A DNA stretch of 64,000 nt from Planctomycetota bacterium (GTDB taxonomy: Bacteria > Planctomycetota > Phycisphaerae > Phycisphaerales > Phycisphaeraceae). The notes below the pieces were generated by a model. The model ran no database searches, was not told the DNA's origin, and saw only the letters and a program-made list of their open reading frames with translations. Position numbers and translations under genes: made by a program. The stretch spans positions 1 through 64,000 of the forward strand of contig JAJRXX010000051.1 in assembly GCA_024276075.1 (NCBI GenBank). The letters run 5' to 3'. Each line of letters begins with the position of its first letter. Positions within the stretch are counted from its first letter, which is position 1. Below are positions 1 to 8,300 of this stretch, one piece after another.

Positions 1-1
1 A

Positions 2-1393
2 CACCCCACAGCCGTCATCCTCGTGGTCGGGCTAAATCGCTCTTTAATCGGGGAGCACAGCCCACGTCTGGCGGCGTTTGCACGCACCGGGATCGTGCGT
101 CGCCTCCAGCCTGTACTGCCGGCTGTCACGTGCAGCGTCCAGTCGAGCATGCTCACAGGGCGCCCGGCCGGCGGGGAGCAGGGACACGGGATCGTGGGCA
201 ACGGCTACTACGACCGCCAGTTGACTGAGGTACGTTTCTGGAAGCAAAGCAACCACCTCGTGCGTGGCCCCAAAGTCTGGGAAACCGCCAAACAGCGCGA
301 CCCATCCGTGACGTGCGCGAACCTGTTCTGGTGGTTTAACATGTATTCAAGCGTCGATTACTCGGTCACCCCCCGGCCGATGTACCAAGCCGACGGACGC
401 AAGCTCCCCGATATCTACACCGAGCCCGCAGACCTGCGCGACCAACTCCAACGACAGCTAGGCACGTTCCCGCTGTTTAATTTTTGGGGCCCCGCCTCGT
501 CGATCCGGTCGAGCCAATGGATCGCCGACGCAGCGGTCCATGTCCATCAGAGCCACCGCCCTACGCTCACGCTCGTTTACCTGCCGCACCTGGACTACGC
601 CCTGCAGAAGTTCGGGCCGACACACCCCGACGCCGCCGTGGCGGTCCGTGAAATCGACACCGTCGTTGGCCAATTAATCGACTATTTCACGGATCAGGGC
701 GTGCGCGTCGTGATCGCCAGCGAGTACAGCATCGAACCGGTCAACCAAGCTGTGGCGATTAACCGCGTGCTGCGTCGGGCCGGTGCCGTGCGCGTGCGAG
801 AGGAACAGGGGCTCGAGCTTCTGGACGCCGGTGCGAGTGAAGCGTTTGCCGTAGTCGATCATCAAATAGCCCACGTCTACGTCAAGCACCCGGATCAGAT
901 CGCACGGTTCGCCGACCTGTGCCGCCAAACCCCGGGCGTCGAACAGGTGCTAGACCGGGCCGGTCAAGCGCAAGCGGGCCTCGACCACGCCAGGGCCGGC
1001 GATTTGGTACTGGTCGCGCAGCAGGGCCATTGGTTCTGCTACCCCTATTGGTTAGACGACAGCCGAGCACCGGACTTTGCACGCACGGTCGACATCCACC
1101 GCAAGCCGGGGTACGACCCACTGGAACTGTTGATCGATCCTAAAATCAGATTCCCAAAGGCGAAAATCGCGCAGAAGCTGCTACGTCGAAAGCTCGGGTT
1201 TCGCACACTTCTGGACGTCATCCCCCTGGACAGCTCACTGATACGAGGCTCGCACGGCCGAGTCGATCAACCGGCGCAGACCGCCCCCGTGCTGATTACC
1301 CAAACCGATTACACAGACCGCCCCGACACCCTCGGCTGCGAAGAGATGTACAGCGTCATTCTCGAACAACTTTTCAGCCATCCGTCGTCGTGA
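2..1393 (+). CDS. Type I phosphodiesterase / alkaline-phosphatase-superfamily protein, 5' end outside window
   Basis: The reading frame is open from base 2 and the coding signal begins before the first in-window start (GTG at 23), so the true start lies upstream. The opening residues AVILVVGLN resemble the first metal-binding strand of nucleotide pyrophosphatase/phosphodiesterases. PAVTCSVQSSMLTG supplies the expected nucleophilic Thr, and LPHLDYALQKFGP and GSHGR look like the later Asp/His metal-ligand motifs; SEYS stands where related proteins have SDHG or SEYG. About 463 residues are visible, close to family length. Family knowledge says two Zn ions and phosphodiester or phosphomonoester hydrolysis. 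The substrate cannot be read from the sequence. A 95-bp gap separates it from the DUF502 gene. Confidence 0.8.
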   Translation, partial: HPTAVILVVGLNRSLIGEHSPRLAAFARTGIVRRLQPVLPAVTCSVQSSMLTGRPAGGEQGHGIVGNGYYDRQLTEVRFWKQSNHLVRGPKVWETAKQRDPSVTCANLFWWFNMYSSVDYSVTPRPMYQADGRKLPDIYTEPADLRDQLQRQLGTFPLFNFWGPASSIRSSQWIADAAVHVHQSHRPTLTLVYLPHLDYALQKFGPTHPDAAVAVREIDTVVGQLIDYFTDQGVRVVIASEYSIEPVNQAVAINRVLRRAGAVRVREEQGLELLDAGASEAFAVVDHQIAHVYVKHPDQIARFADLCRQTPGVEQVLDRAGQAQAGLDHARAGDLVLVAQQGHWFCYPYWLDDSRAPDFARTVDIHRKPGYDPLELLIDPKIRFPKAKIAQKLLRRKLGFRTLLDVIPLDSSLIRGSHGRVDQPAQTAPVLITQTDYTDRPDTLGCEEMYSVILEQLFSHPSS

Positions 1394-1488
1394 TTAGCGG
1401 CAGCCCACCGAGTCTTATTCAACTTCAAATAATCACGGCCTCGCGTCTCTAGCCGCAGGCGACTCGATCGCGGCGTGGTTATGCTATT

Positions 1489-2337
1489 ATGCTGCCTGTG
1501 AAACTAAACTTCCGACGATTCTTCTTCCGCGGGCTAACCATCCTGCTGCCGTCAGTGCTCACGGTCTGGATCCTGATCGCCGCGTATGGGTTCGTCCAGG
1601 AAAAGATCGCCAACCCGATCAGTGCCGGCGTGCGTGAGATGGTGCTGAATTTCTCCGACTGGCCGGTGGCTGTGGAGGAAAAAGTCGTCACCTACGAACG
1701 TACGGTGGAGGCGGACCCGGTCCTGTACGCCCAGTGGCAGACCTCCGGCGGCTCACGCGAGTGGCTACGCCTGGGCGCCAGGCGTGAGATGCTCGTCCAG
1801 TGGTGGATCAGGTATCCGTTCCCGCTGGACCTGATCGGCCTGGTCGTCGCGGTGGTACTGATCTACGTCGCCGGTGCCGTGTTGGGTAGCTACATCGGCA
1901 CCCGCATGTATAAGCGCGGCGAAGACATCCTCATGCGCATCCCTCTGATCCGCCAGGTCTACCCTTCGGTCAAGCAGGTGACGGATTTCGTCGTCGGCGG
2001 AGATGAAAAGGAAAAAATCAGGTTCAATCAGGTGGTAGCTGTGGAGTACCCACGCAGGGGGCTCTGGTCCGTAGGCCTAGTCACAGGCGACACCATGCAG
2101 ATGATTAATGAACAGTCAAAAGAACAGTGCCTGACTGTGTTTATACCCAGTTCGCCTACCCCATTTACTGGATATGTAATAACCGTGCCCAAAAACGATA
2201 CGGTTGTCCTGCCGATATCGATCGACGAAGCACTGCGGTTTACCATCAGTGGCGGGGTAATCCTCCCAGCCTCACAACGCCCCCCCAGCAGCCAATCACC
2301 GGTCATGCAAACCGCCCCGACAACAAACAAGCCCTAG
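1489..2337 (+). CDS. DUF502 family integral membrane protein
   Basis: A 282-residue protein with two clear hydrophobic segments (about residues 12-34 and 108-135) separated by a long polar, presumably extracytoplasmic loop. After the second segment come the cytoplasmic-side signatures of DUF502 proteins: RIPLIRQVYPSVKQVTDF, then VAVEYPRRGLWSVGLVTG and VFIPSSPTPFTGYV. The function of the family is unknown. The loop between the membrane segments is longer than in typical members of about 200-220 residues. The C-terminus is rich in Pro, Gln and Ser and probably disordered. It sits 57 bp before hpf on the same strand. Confidence 0.85.
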   Translation: MLPVKLNFRRFFFRGLTILLPSVLTVWILIAAYGFVQEKIANPISAGVREMVLNFSDWPVAVEEKVVTYERTVEADPVLYAQWQTSGGSREWLRLGARREMLVQWWIRYPFPLDLIGLVVAVVLIYVAGAVLGSYIGTRMYKRGEDILMRIPLIRQVYPSVKQVTDFVVGGDEKEKIRFNQVVAVEYPRRGLWSVGLVTGDTMQMINEQSKEQCLTVFIPSSPTPFTGYVITVPKNDTVVLPISIDEALRFTISGGVILPASQRPPSSQSPVMQTAPTTNKP

Positions 2338-2394
2338 AATAACTTAAGCCCGATTAATGAATCCCGTCCCAACACCCCTGATCGAGAGAACCCT

Positions 2395-2700
2395 ATGGAG
2401 ATAATTGTCACCGGCAGACACTTGGATATCACCCCAGCGATCAAACAGTACGCTACGGACAAGGTCTCGAAGCTCCCCCGCTACTTCGACCGCATCCAAC
2501 TCATCGAGGTCATTGTCCACAACACCGACCGCCACCTCGAGTTGGAAATCATCGTACACGTAGATAAATCTGATCCCTTCGTCTGCAAGACCACAGGCGA
2601 AGACCTCTACGCCTGCATCGATGAGTCAGTCGATAAACTCGAACGGCGTCTGAGCGACCACAAAGCCAAGCTGCGTAACCGGAAACACAACGTACAATAA
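2395..2700 (+). CDS. hpf: Ribosome hibernation promoting factor (short HPF/RaiA type)
   Basis: The 101-residue protein has the single-domain HPF/YfiA fold pattern: MEIIVTGRHLDITPAIKQYA at the start, alternating strands, and a basic C-terminal helix ending KLRNRKHNVQ. The length matches short HPF rather than the long form with a dimerisation tail. Family role: it binds the 30S decoding region in stationary phase and promotes inactive 100S ribosomes or protects 70S. It is followed by ptsN and ptsH, as in proteobacterial rpoN-hpf-ptsN clusters, but rpoN is not adjacent here. The spacing to ptsN (119 bp) leaves room for a separate promoter. Confidence 0.93.
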   Translation: MEIIVTGRHLDITPAIKQYATDKVSKLPRYFDRIQLIEVIVHNTDRHLELEIIVHVDKSDPFVCKTTGEDLYACIDESVDKLERRLSDHKAKLRNRKHNVQ

Positions 2701-2819
2701 AAAAAGCCGCGGCCCGGCATTATGCCCAAGAGACATAGGACAAACGGTCGCGTATTTTGATAGCATGCCCTCCGTGGAGTCTGTGTAATCGAGAAAATCA
2801 ATCCGAAGAAATTCAACCT

Positions 2820-3296
2820 ATGAAACTAAGTGATTTTGTTGTATCGAAAGCCATTGTTCCTCAGCTACAGGGTAGCGAGCGTGACGACGTGATGCGTGAA
2901 TTGGTCGACGCACTGGTTACAGCTGGCGCCGCTACGAAGACGCTACGCGATGAATTGGTCGGATTGATCCTCGAGCGGGAAAAACGGGGGTCCACAGGTT
3001 TTGGCAAAGGCATCGCTGTGCCACACGTCAAGCATAAGAAGCTCAAAAAAATGGCAGCCGCGATCGGCATCCGTCAACAGGGCATCGACTTCAACGCCCT
3101 CGACAAGCAACCGGTACACTGCGTCGTCCTGCTGCTGAGCCCCGAAGACAAACCCGACGAACACCTCCAAGCCATGGAAAACATCTTCTCAAACCTTCAA
3201 GACGACACGTTTAGGCGTTTCTTGAGACAGGCCACCACAGTCGAGGCCGTCCAGGACTTGCTACACGAGGCGGATACCCAACAGCTACACGGATAA
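2820..3296 (+). CDS. ptsN: PTS EIIA-Ntr-like (fructose/mannitol IIA domain) phosphocarrier
   Basis: A 158-residue single IIA domain. The motif GKGIAVPHVKHKKL contains the expected phospho-accepting His (His69 from this start). The ATG at 2820 is preferred over an in-frame start at 2757 because MKLSDFVVSKAIV is the usual N-terminus of the family. PtsN takes phosphate from HPr/NPr and acts as a regulator of nitrogen, potassium and stress responses rather than in sugar uptake. No IIB or IIC components are nearby, which supports a regulatory role. The partner ptsH lies 172 bp downstream. Confidence 0.9.
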   Translation: MKLSDFVVSKAIVPQLQGSERDDVMRELVDALVTAGAATKTLRDELVGLILEREKRGSTGFGKGIAVPHVKHKKLKKMAAAIGIRQQGIDFNALDKQPVHCVVLLLSPEDKPDEHLQAMENIFSNLQDDTFRRFLRQATTVEAVQDLLHEADTQQLHG

Positions 3297-3468
3297 GCCA
3301 GTAAGTTGATATTCGAAATCTCGACCCACCACCCGGCAAACCTGTCTCTCAAGAGCCGGCTAGCGTTTTCTGATAAAATCTTGGCGGTGCTGTTGTTTTA
3401 ATCACGCGTGGCATAACCAGAAAGCCTACGCAACCAAGTCGGGCACATACAACGAGAAGGCGCACCGC

Positions 3469-3828
3469 GTGACCACCGTCTGTTTTGAACCAGCCCAACC
3501 CATCATGGAAAAGCCTACTCACCAAGACTCTTGCAAGCCGACCGGCGACCGTCAGAACCAATGGGTTCAGGTACGGGTCACGATTAAAAACCGCCTAGGC
3601 CTACACGCACGCCCCGCCATGTCGTTTGTGGACGTGGCCAATGGCTTTGTCAGTGATGTGCGCGTCTGCAAGGATCAGCAGGAAGTCGACGGCAAGAGCA
3701 TTATGCAGATGATGGTACTCGCTGCGGGCCAGGGCACCGAACTCACAATCCACGCACAGGGCGACGACGCTCAAGCCGCCCTCAAAGCCCTGGGTGACTT
3801 GGTCGACGCGGGCTTTGACGAAGAATAA
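3469..3828 (+). CDS. ptsH: HPr-family phosphocarrier protein with N-terminal extension
   Basis: Core HPr fold: VTIKNRLGLHARPAMSFVDVA with the active-site His (His46 here) and GKSIMQMMVLAAGQG with the regulatory Ser (Ser77 here). Both are shifted by exactly 31 residues relative to canonical His15 and Ser46, so the protein carries a 31-residue N-terminal extension if the GTG at 3469 is used. That GTG has a good upstream GAGAAGG. An in-frame ATG at 3505 would shorten the extension. Presence of the Ser suggests possible HPr-kinase control, but neither HprK nor enzyme I is in the window. It is convergent with pssA across repeat element A1. Confidence 0.9.
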   Translation: MTTVCFEPAQPIMEKPTHQDSCKPTGDRQNQWVQVRVTIKNRLGLHARPAMSFVDVANGFVSDVRVCKDQQEVDGKSIMQMMVLAAGQGTELTIHAQGDDAQAALKALGDLVDAGFDEE

Positions 3829-3840
3829 AAAGCTAACCTC

Positions 3841-3973
3841 TAGAAGCTGCTTCAAAACACCTCTCCCCTTGAGGGGAGAGGTTGGGTGAGGGGTGAAAGC
3901 CCCGTAAATCATGGACACACGACCCTCCCCTACCCCCTCCCTGACAGGGAGGGGAGTTATGAAACCGCCTCTA
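3841..3973. repeat. Family A TA-bounded palindromic repeat, copy A1 (133 bp)
   Basis: The ends are TAGAAGCTGCTTCAAAAC and, on the other strand, TAGAGGCGGTTTCATAAC, an imperfect terminal inverted repeat. Inside are two strong palindromes (CCTCTCCCC...GGGGAGAGG near 3861 and CCCTCCCTG...CAGGGAGGG near 3940). It is nearly identical, in opposite orientation, to 33488-33621. It fills the gap between convergent ptsH and pssA, and its last TA is part of the pssA stop codon TAG (3971-3973). The hairpins may serve as a bidirectional terminator (inference). Confidence 0.85.
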
Positions 3974-4891
3974 CTCATTTTTAGCGCGTTGCACCCCAAA
4001 CCGCTGCCACAACCATTGCCCCGGCCCCGACAGTGCGTACAGAGCAAAACCCGCCGCCATAGCCTCTTGCAACCAGACCAGCATCAAAAGCGCCAACATA
4101 ACCAGTTTTGTGACCGTGCCGAACCTAGCCCCCCCGCCCAGGTAACGGTTCGCGACGTGTACATACCGCAGCCTGCTGACCATGCCGAACGCCGCCAACA
4201 ACATGATCAAAACCATACCGATCGCCGCTAGATGACTCGGCCAATCCGTCGGAGATCCGTCAGCAAGAAAATGCTGGTGCAGCAACACCAAACTCGCCAC
4301 GGTGCCCGCCGCAGCCGGTGATGGCAAGCCGACAAAGCTCGTGTGCTTTGACTTCTGTTCCCGTGCTCGCTCGATGTTAAACCGCGCCAGACGCAGCGCC
4401 GCACACGCCACGTAAATACACGCGACCACCACCGCAAAACGGTCGAACAATTGATCTTCGACCACGATCGGCATAAAAGGCGCTTCCACACCAGCGAGTT
4501 GCACCGCCAAAAACGCTGGCGCCACCCCGAATGTCACCATGTCAGCCATGGAATCAAGCTGCTCACCGAGGTCGCTGATATTGCCTGTCAGCCGTGCGAT
4601 TCGGCCGTCGAGCCCGTCGAGTATCATCCCCACAAAGATCAGCATCGCTGAGAACGTCAACGGCGATAGGGGCGTAAACCGCAACGGCTCTGGGGACTGC
4701 ATGGCACGGCTGGCAAAAAATACCGACCCAAACCCGCACAACAGATTCCCCAGCGTCAGCATCGTCGGCAATACCGCTATGGGACGCATCACCACGCGAC
4801 GACGCGACGATTCCTCGTGTACCTCCTCCTGAGGCCCTTGGGCTGTGCCCCCGTTTGGACGATCGTGTGGCAACCGATAGGTCATACACAC
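3971..4891 (-). CDS. pssA: CDP-diacylglycerol--serine O-phosphatidyltransferase-like CDP-alcohol phosphotransferase
   Basis: The CDP-alcohol phosphotransferase signature D..DG..AR.(8)G...D...D is complete (starts DGLDGRIARLTG and ends EQLDSMAD), with about six to eight membrane segments on either side. The N-terminal LPTMLTLGNLLCGFGSVFFA is typical of PssA, which makes phosphatidylserine from CDP-diacylglycerol and serine for phosphatidylethanolamine synthesis. The start is uncertain: GTG at 4891 and ATG at 4885 are in frame, and an internal ATG near 4789 also precedes the conserved region, so the acidic/basic N-terminal 35 residues may not be translated. The stop TAG is formed by the end of repeat A1. 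Divergent from the DUF2752 gene, 52 bp away. Confidence 0.88.
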   Translation of the reverse strand: MCMTYRLPHDRPNGGTAQGPQEEVHEESSRRRVVMRPIAVLPTMLTLGNLLCGFGSVFFASRAMQSPEPLRFTPLSPLTFSAMLIFVGMILDGLDGRIARLTGNISDLGEQLDSMADMVTFGVAPAFLAVQLAGVEAPFMPIVVEDQLFDRFAVVVACIYVACAALRLARFNIERAREQKSKHTSFVGLPSPAAAGTVASLVLLHQHFLADGSPTDWPSHLAAIGMVLIMLLAAFGMVSRLRYVHVANRYLGGGARFGTVTKLVMLALLMLVWLQEAMAAGFALYALSGPGQWLWQRFGVQRAKNE

Positions 4892-4943
4892 CCATGATAT
4901 CCCGTTTTGCTTTGGCCGACCGAGAACCGTAACCTAGCCCCAC

Positions 4944-5408
4944 GTGCAGACGACTCACTCGGATCAACCCATGGCCCCAACGCAATCGCAATACCGATGG
5001 AAGCAGCGCGTGCTACCCACAGTCGTGCTAGCCATGACAGCCGTGATACTGGGCGCCGCCCTTCGGCTCGAGGCCTCACCCACGGGGATCGGCACGCACC
5101 AACAACTCGGCTTGCCACCCTGCGGCGTCCTAATCGGAACGGGCCTGCCCTGTGCCACCTGCGGGATGACCACCGCATTTACCCATGCGGTACACGGTCG
5201 GCTGTGGGCTGCGTTCGTAACTCAGCCAGCGGGGATGATCTTGGCTATCTCCACGGCAGTAGTATCGATCGTAGCGACGTGGGCGTTAATCTTCGCGGTC
5301 CCGCTTACACCGATAGCCAGATGTCTTTGGCAGCCGACCACGATCTGGGTATTGATGGGTCTGGTCATTGTGTCGTGGCTCTACAAGTGTCTGGTGCTCT
5401 ATTTTTAA
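4944..5408 (+). CDS. DUF2752 family membrane protein
   Basis: A 154-residue protein with three hydrophobic stretches and the DUF2752 core: a CG pair followed by GTGLPCATCGMTTAF, where Cys residues cluster just before the second membrane segment. The family is widespread in planctomycetes and Bacteroidetes and has no established function. The start may be the GTG at 4944 or the ATG at 4971; neither has a strong ribosome site. It ends one base before the ATG of the next gene, so the two are almost certainly cotranscribed. Confidence 0.8.
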   Translation: MQTTHSDQPMAPTQSQYRWKQRVLPTVVLAMTAVILGAALRLEASPTGIGTHQQLGLPPCGVLIGTGLPCATCGMTTAFTHAVHGRLWAAFVTQPAGMILAISTAVVSIVATWALIFAVPLTPIARCLWQPTTIWVLMGLVIVSWLYKCLVLYF

Positions 5409-5409
5409 G

Positions 5410-6120
5410 ATGATTATTGATCGTTCTAATCACCGATGCCGTTGGCCACACAAGCATTTTGTGGGCGAGCGATCATTGTTTGTGGTAGGCACACGATTAT
5501 TGCTTGTCGCAACATTGACGGCGCTTGGCGGGTGTGAGTTAATCGGATTCGCGGCCCACGTCGTAGCGGGTGGAGAAGACGGGAATAAGGTTATTGTGGA
5601 TGCGGAGTATCGGGGATTGGCGCAAAAATCGGTCGCTGTAATGGTATCCGCCGACGAGTACACCCTATTTGAATACCCTACTGCTCCGGCGGATGTCCGC
5701 CGTCAGGTCTGCTCGACGCTGACAACCCGCCTGCCAGACGTCAAGGTCGTAGACCCTCAACAGATCGAGGATTTCCAGACCCAAAACCCATTCTGGACAG
5801 CCCGGGGATATGGCGATCTGCTCGAACGGCTCGGGGTCGATCGGTTGCTACACATCGGTCTGGTTCGCTACGCCCTTCATGAGCGGGGTAATACTTATCA
5901 GTGGCGAGGCGTCATCACAGCCAATATCGGTGTCGCCGAAGCCGACGGCACCGAGCCTAACGACTTTGCGTATGCGACGACCCTTCAGGCCGAGTTCCCG
6001 CCGGGCGGATCGATCGGCCTGCTCGACGCGGACCATCGGACTACGCAATTCGGCCTGCTACGGCTATTTGCGCATCAACTTGCCAACCGATTCCAAGACC
6101 ACGAGGTGGTGAAAAAGTGA
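5410..6120 (+). CDS. Predicted lipoprotein, first of a related pair
   Basis: The 236-residue product has a hydrophobic signal (about residues 22-41) ending in LTALGGC, a lipobox with Cys42, so it is probably a lipid-anchored envelope protein. After the Cys it reads ELIGFAAHVVAGG, then a small soluble domain with KSVAVMVSADEYTLFEYP, a 'determine the age of day' pattern typical of planctomycete hypothetical lipoproteins whose role is unknown. I do not recognise a named family. The ATG at 5410 is chosen because it follows the preceding stop by one base. It overlaps the next gene by four bases (GTGA), and that gene encodes a protein of the same architecture, so the pair likely works together. Confidence 0.75.
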   Translation: MIIDRSNHRCRWPHKHFVGERSLFVVGTRLLLVATLTALGGCELIGFAAHVVAGGEDGNKVIVDAEYRGLAQKSVAVMVSADEYTLFEYPTAPADVRRQVCSTLTTRLPDVKVVDPQQIEDFQTQNPFWTARGYGDLLERLGVDRLLHIGLVRYALHERGNTYQWRGVITANIGVAEADGTEPNDFAYATTLQAEFPPGGSIGLLDADHRTTQFGLLRLFAHQLANRFQDHEVVKK

Positions 6121-6902
6121 CCGTCTCATCGTTCTGGTCGGGCTGTGGTTGCGTTTGGGTGACGCCGGTCGCTCGCCCGTCGTGGCTCAAGGCACCACGC
6201 TGCTTCTTATCCCGATGCGCCGACCGCAACACCACGCTTACGATTTGGCTGATTGCGGGCGTTTTGCTGACGACGTTACCCGGCTGCAACGTTGTCGGTT
6301 TCTTCATACAGGCCCTTTTCCCACAGAAAATCAACGCCAAATACCGTTTAGCCGACCGCCCGACACTGATCCTTGTCGATGACCCAGCCGATCTGCTTGG
6401 CAACCATACATTGGTCAATGAAATCGCCAACCATGCCGCATTTCACCTCACAGAAAACAAGGTTTTAACCGATCAGCACGTGATCGACCCGCGGAGCCTG
6501 TACGATCTAGCGGCGCGTTTGGGCAGCCGGTACGCTCGGACGCCGATCGACCAAATCGGACGCGAACTAGGTGCCGATCAGGTTATCCATATATACGTCG
6601 CTTTGGTGAAACTGATCGATCAGCCGGGGTTGCTACGGCCCACAGCGACGGTGCACGTCAAAGTCATTGACACCGAGCAAGGCAAACGCTTGTACCCGTC
6701 AGCCCAGCATATTGAGGTCAACCCGACTGCAATGAATCATCAGCCAGTAAACGTGGCGTTGCGCCCTTACACCTTTCAGGGCGACGGACGTGACAAGATT
6801 TCCTCGCTATCTCGCAAACTGGCAAAGCGCATCGGCCGGGACACCGCCAGACTTTTTTATGACCACCTGCCCCGTCAACCCGGCGACCCGCTTGAAGATT
6901 AA
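6117..6902 (+). CDS. Predicted lipoprotein, second of a related pair
   Basis: A 261-residue protein starting at a GTG that overlaps the previous stop. A hydrophobic stretch (about 41-56) ends LTTLPGC with candidate lipidated Cys57, followed by NVVGFFIQALFPQKINAKYRL, closely parallel to ELIGFAAHVVAGG...VDAEYRG in the upstream protein. Both also share a later 'LGADQVIHIYVAL' / 'LGVDRLLHIGLVR' segment, which supports paralogy. The first 40 residues are Cys-rich and atypical for a signal n-region, so translation may start later. Function unknown; envelope location inferred. The downstream glycosyltransferase starts 26 bp later. Confidence 0.72.
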   Translation: MTVSSFWSGCGCVWVTPVARPSWLKAPRCFLSRCADRNTTLTIWLIAGVLLTTLPGCNVVGFFIQALFPQKINAKYRLADRPTLILVDDPADLLGNHTLVNEIANHAAFHLTENKVLTDQHVIDPRSLYDLAARLGSRYARTPIDQIGRELGADQVIHIYVALVKLIDQPGLLRPTATVHVKVIDTEQGKRLYPSAQHIEVNPTAMNHQPVNVALRPYTFQGDGRDKISSLSRKLAKRIGRDTARLFYDHLPRQPGDPLED

Positions 6903-6928
6903 TCAAACGAAACACCCGTCCTTTTCTT

Positions 6929-8095
6929 ATGCGTGTCCTGCACCTGATTGATGCGTCGAGTCCTCAGGCCACCGCCACCACGCTGGCGCTGATGGCCCAG
7001 TCTCTCGGGAGACTCGGCGATACCGACCAACACGTTTTCCTGTTGGGCGGTCGTGGTCTCAAAGACGCCGCGGATGCTGCGGGTCTACACCCCGCCAGTG
7101 TTCTGGGTACGCCATTCGGTAAGGCGGTACTCGGTTGGCCAAAGGTCAATCGGTCTATCAAAAATTTGGGACGGATTGATCTGGTGCACTGCTGGTCAAT
7201 CGGAGCATTATCGCTAACAGCGATCAAACTCCGAACGATCCCCCGGGTATTGACGCTGACCACTGTGCCGACGCCGCGGTCCGTACGATGGCTACGCATG
7301 GTCCTGCGTGAGACACAGGGCCAAACTGTGCTGTTATCGATCAGTTCGACGATCCGACGAGGGTTGCTTGGCGGTGGTCTACCCGAATCGACGGTCCACG
7401 TCTTGCGTCCCGCGATCGACATGGGAATGGTCGACCACGACAGCCGATCAACCCTACGCCGACAATGGGGTGTGCGAGGTGATAAGACCAAAATCATCGC
7501 GCTACTCGGCGACACAGCACACGACGCGGACGCTCTGGCCGCAAGCAAGGCATTGAACATGGTAGCGGACAGTAGTGCTATGGATGGGCTGGACCCGCGA
7601 TTACTTGTCCGCCACGACCAGATAAATCGTCAGCGTATTGAAACCGTCATGCGCCACCTGCACAAACAGTACCGCATCATTCAAGAACCGCGGATGGCAT
7701 GCCCTTGGTCTGTGCTGCCGGGCTGCGATTTGGCTGTGGCGCTGAGTGCCAACGGTGGTGGGCTGAGCCTGCTGTGGGCCATGGCCGCCAACGTGCCGAT
7801 TATCGCCGAAGCTACCTATGCCGCCAGCGAGATCGTTGAGGACCGTCACTCCGCCCTGATGGTGCAGCCCGGTTCGCCCAAGAGCATTGCCCAGCGCATT
7901 GTGACGTTGGTGCGTGACCCGCAACTGACGTGGCAGCTACGCGACACCGCGCGACACGAGGCGTTTAGCTACTTCTCCAGGCAGAACTATTGCCAATCAT
8001 TGCAAACGGTATACGATCAGATCGTCGGTGGCCACGATGTGGAAATACCCCTCATGGAATCGACAGGCGGGCTGCGCTTCTCGGGCCGAGGGTAG
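6929..8095 (+). CDS. GT-B fold glycosyltransferase (group 1 / GT4-like)
   Basis: The 388-residue protein has an N-terminal Rossmann start MRVLHLIDASSPQ, a mid-protein IDLVHCWSIGAL acceptor-side motif, and a C-terminal nucleotide-sugar region: GCDLAVALSANGGGLSLLWAMAANVPIIAE followed by VEDRHSALMVQPGSPKSIAQRI, the usual E-x7-E-like layout of GT4 enzymes, although the canonical first Glu is not obvious. No membrane segments, so it acts at the cytoplasmic face. Sugar and acceptor are unknown. It ends the run DUF2752-lipoprotein-lipoprotein-glycosyltransferase, suggesting an envelope or exopolysaccharide task. Confidence 0.82.
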   Translation: MRVLHLIDASSPQATATTLALMAQSLGRLGDTDQHVFLLGGRGLKDAADAAGLHPASVLGTPFGKAVLGWPKVNRSIKNLGRIDLVHCWSIGALSLTAIKLRTIPRVLTLTTVPTPRSVRWLRMVLRETQGQTVLLSISSTIRRGLLGGGLPESTVHVLRPAIDMGMVDHDSRSTLRRQWGVRGDKTKIIALLGDTAHDADALAASKALNMVADSSAMDGLDPRLLVRHDQINRQRIETVMRHLHKQYRIIQEPRMACPWSVLPGCDLAVALSANGGGLSLLWAMAANVPIIAEATYAASEIVEDRHSALMVQPGSPKSIAQRIVTLVRDPQLTWQLRDTARHEAFSYFSRQNYCQSLQTVYDQIVGGHDVEIPLMESTGGLRFSGRG

Positions 8096-8154
8096 CTTAT
8101 CTGCCAACCCCAGCAATCCCAACAAGAACGGGCTGCCCGTGACGTCGTGATCGC

Positions 8155-8195
8155 TAGAGCCGGTTTCATAACTCCCCTCCCTGTCAAGCAGGGAG
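8155..8195. repeat. Family A repeat, truncated copy A3
   Basis: TAGAGCCGGTTTCATAACTC followed by the CCCTCCCTGTCA hairpin is the left end of the family seen in full at 33488-33621. The rest of the element is missing and family B copy B1 starts four bases later. The same A-then-B order occurs at 33488-33724. Confidence 0.75.
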
Positions 8196-8198
8196 TAA

Positions 8199-8300
8199 TA
8201 CCAATTCAGATTAATACTTGCGCGGTGTCAGCGAACGCGAAGGCAAAACAAACAATAACTTACATCCTTAACAACGCGCTAGAACTATACACAACGCGTA
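8199..8300. repeat. Family B/C TA-bounded repeat, copy B1 (102 bp)
   Basis: Begins (A)TACCAATTCAGATTAATACT and ends with an imperfect palindrome ATACACAACGCGTAT. It is clearly the same sequence as 33623-33724 and 50846-50947. On the minus strand its first TA directly follows the TGA stop of sthA (8301-8303). Confidence 0.88.
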
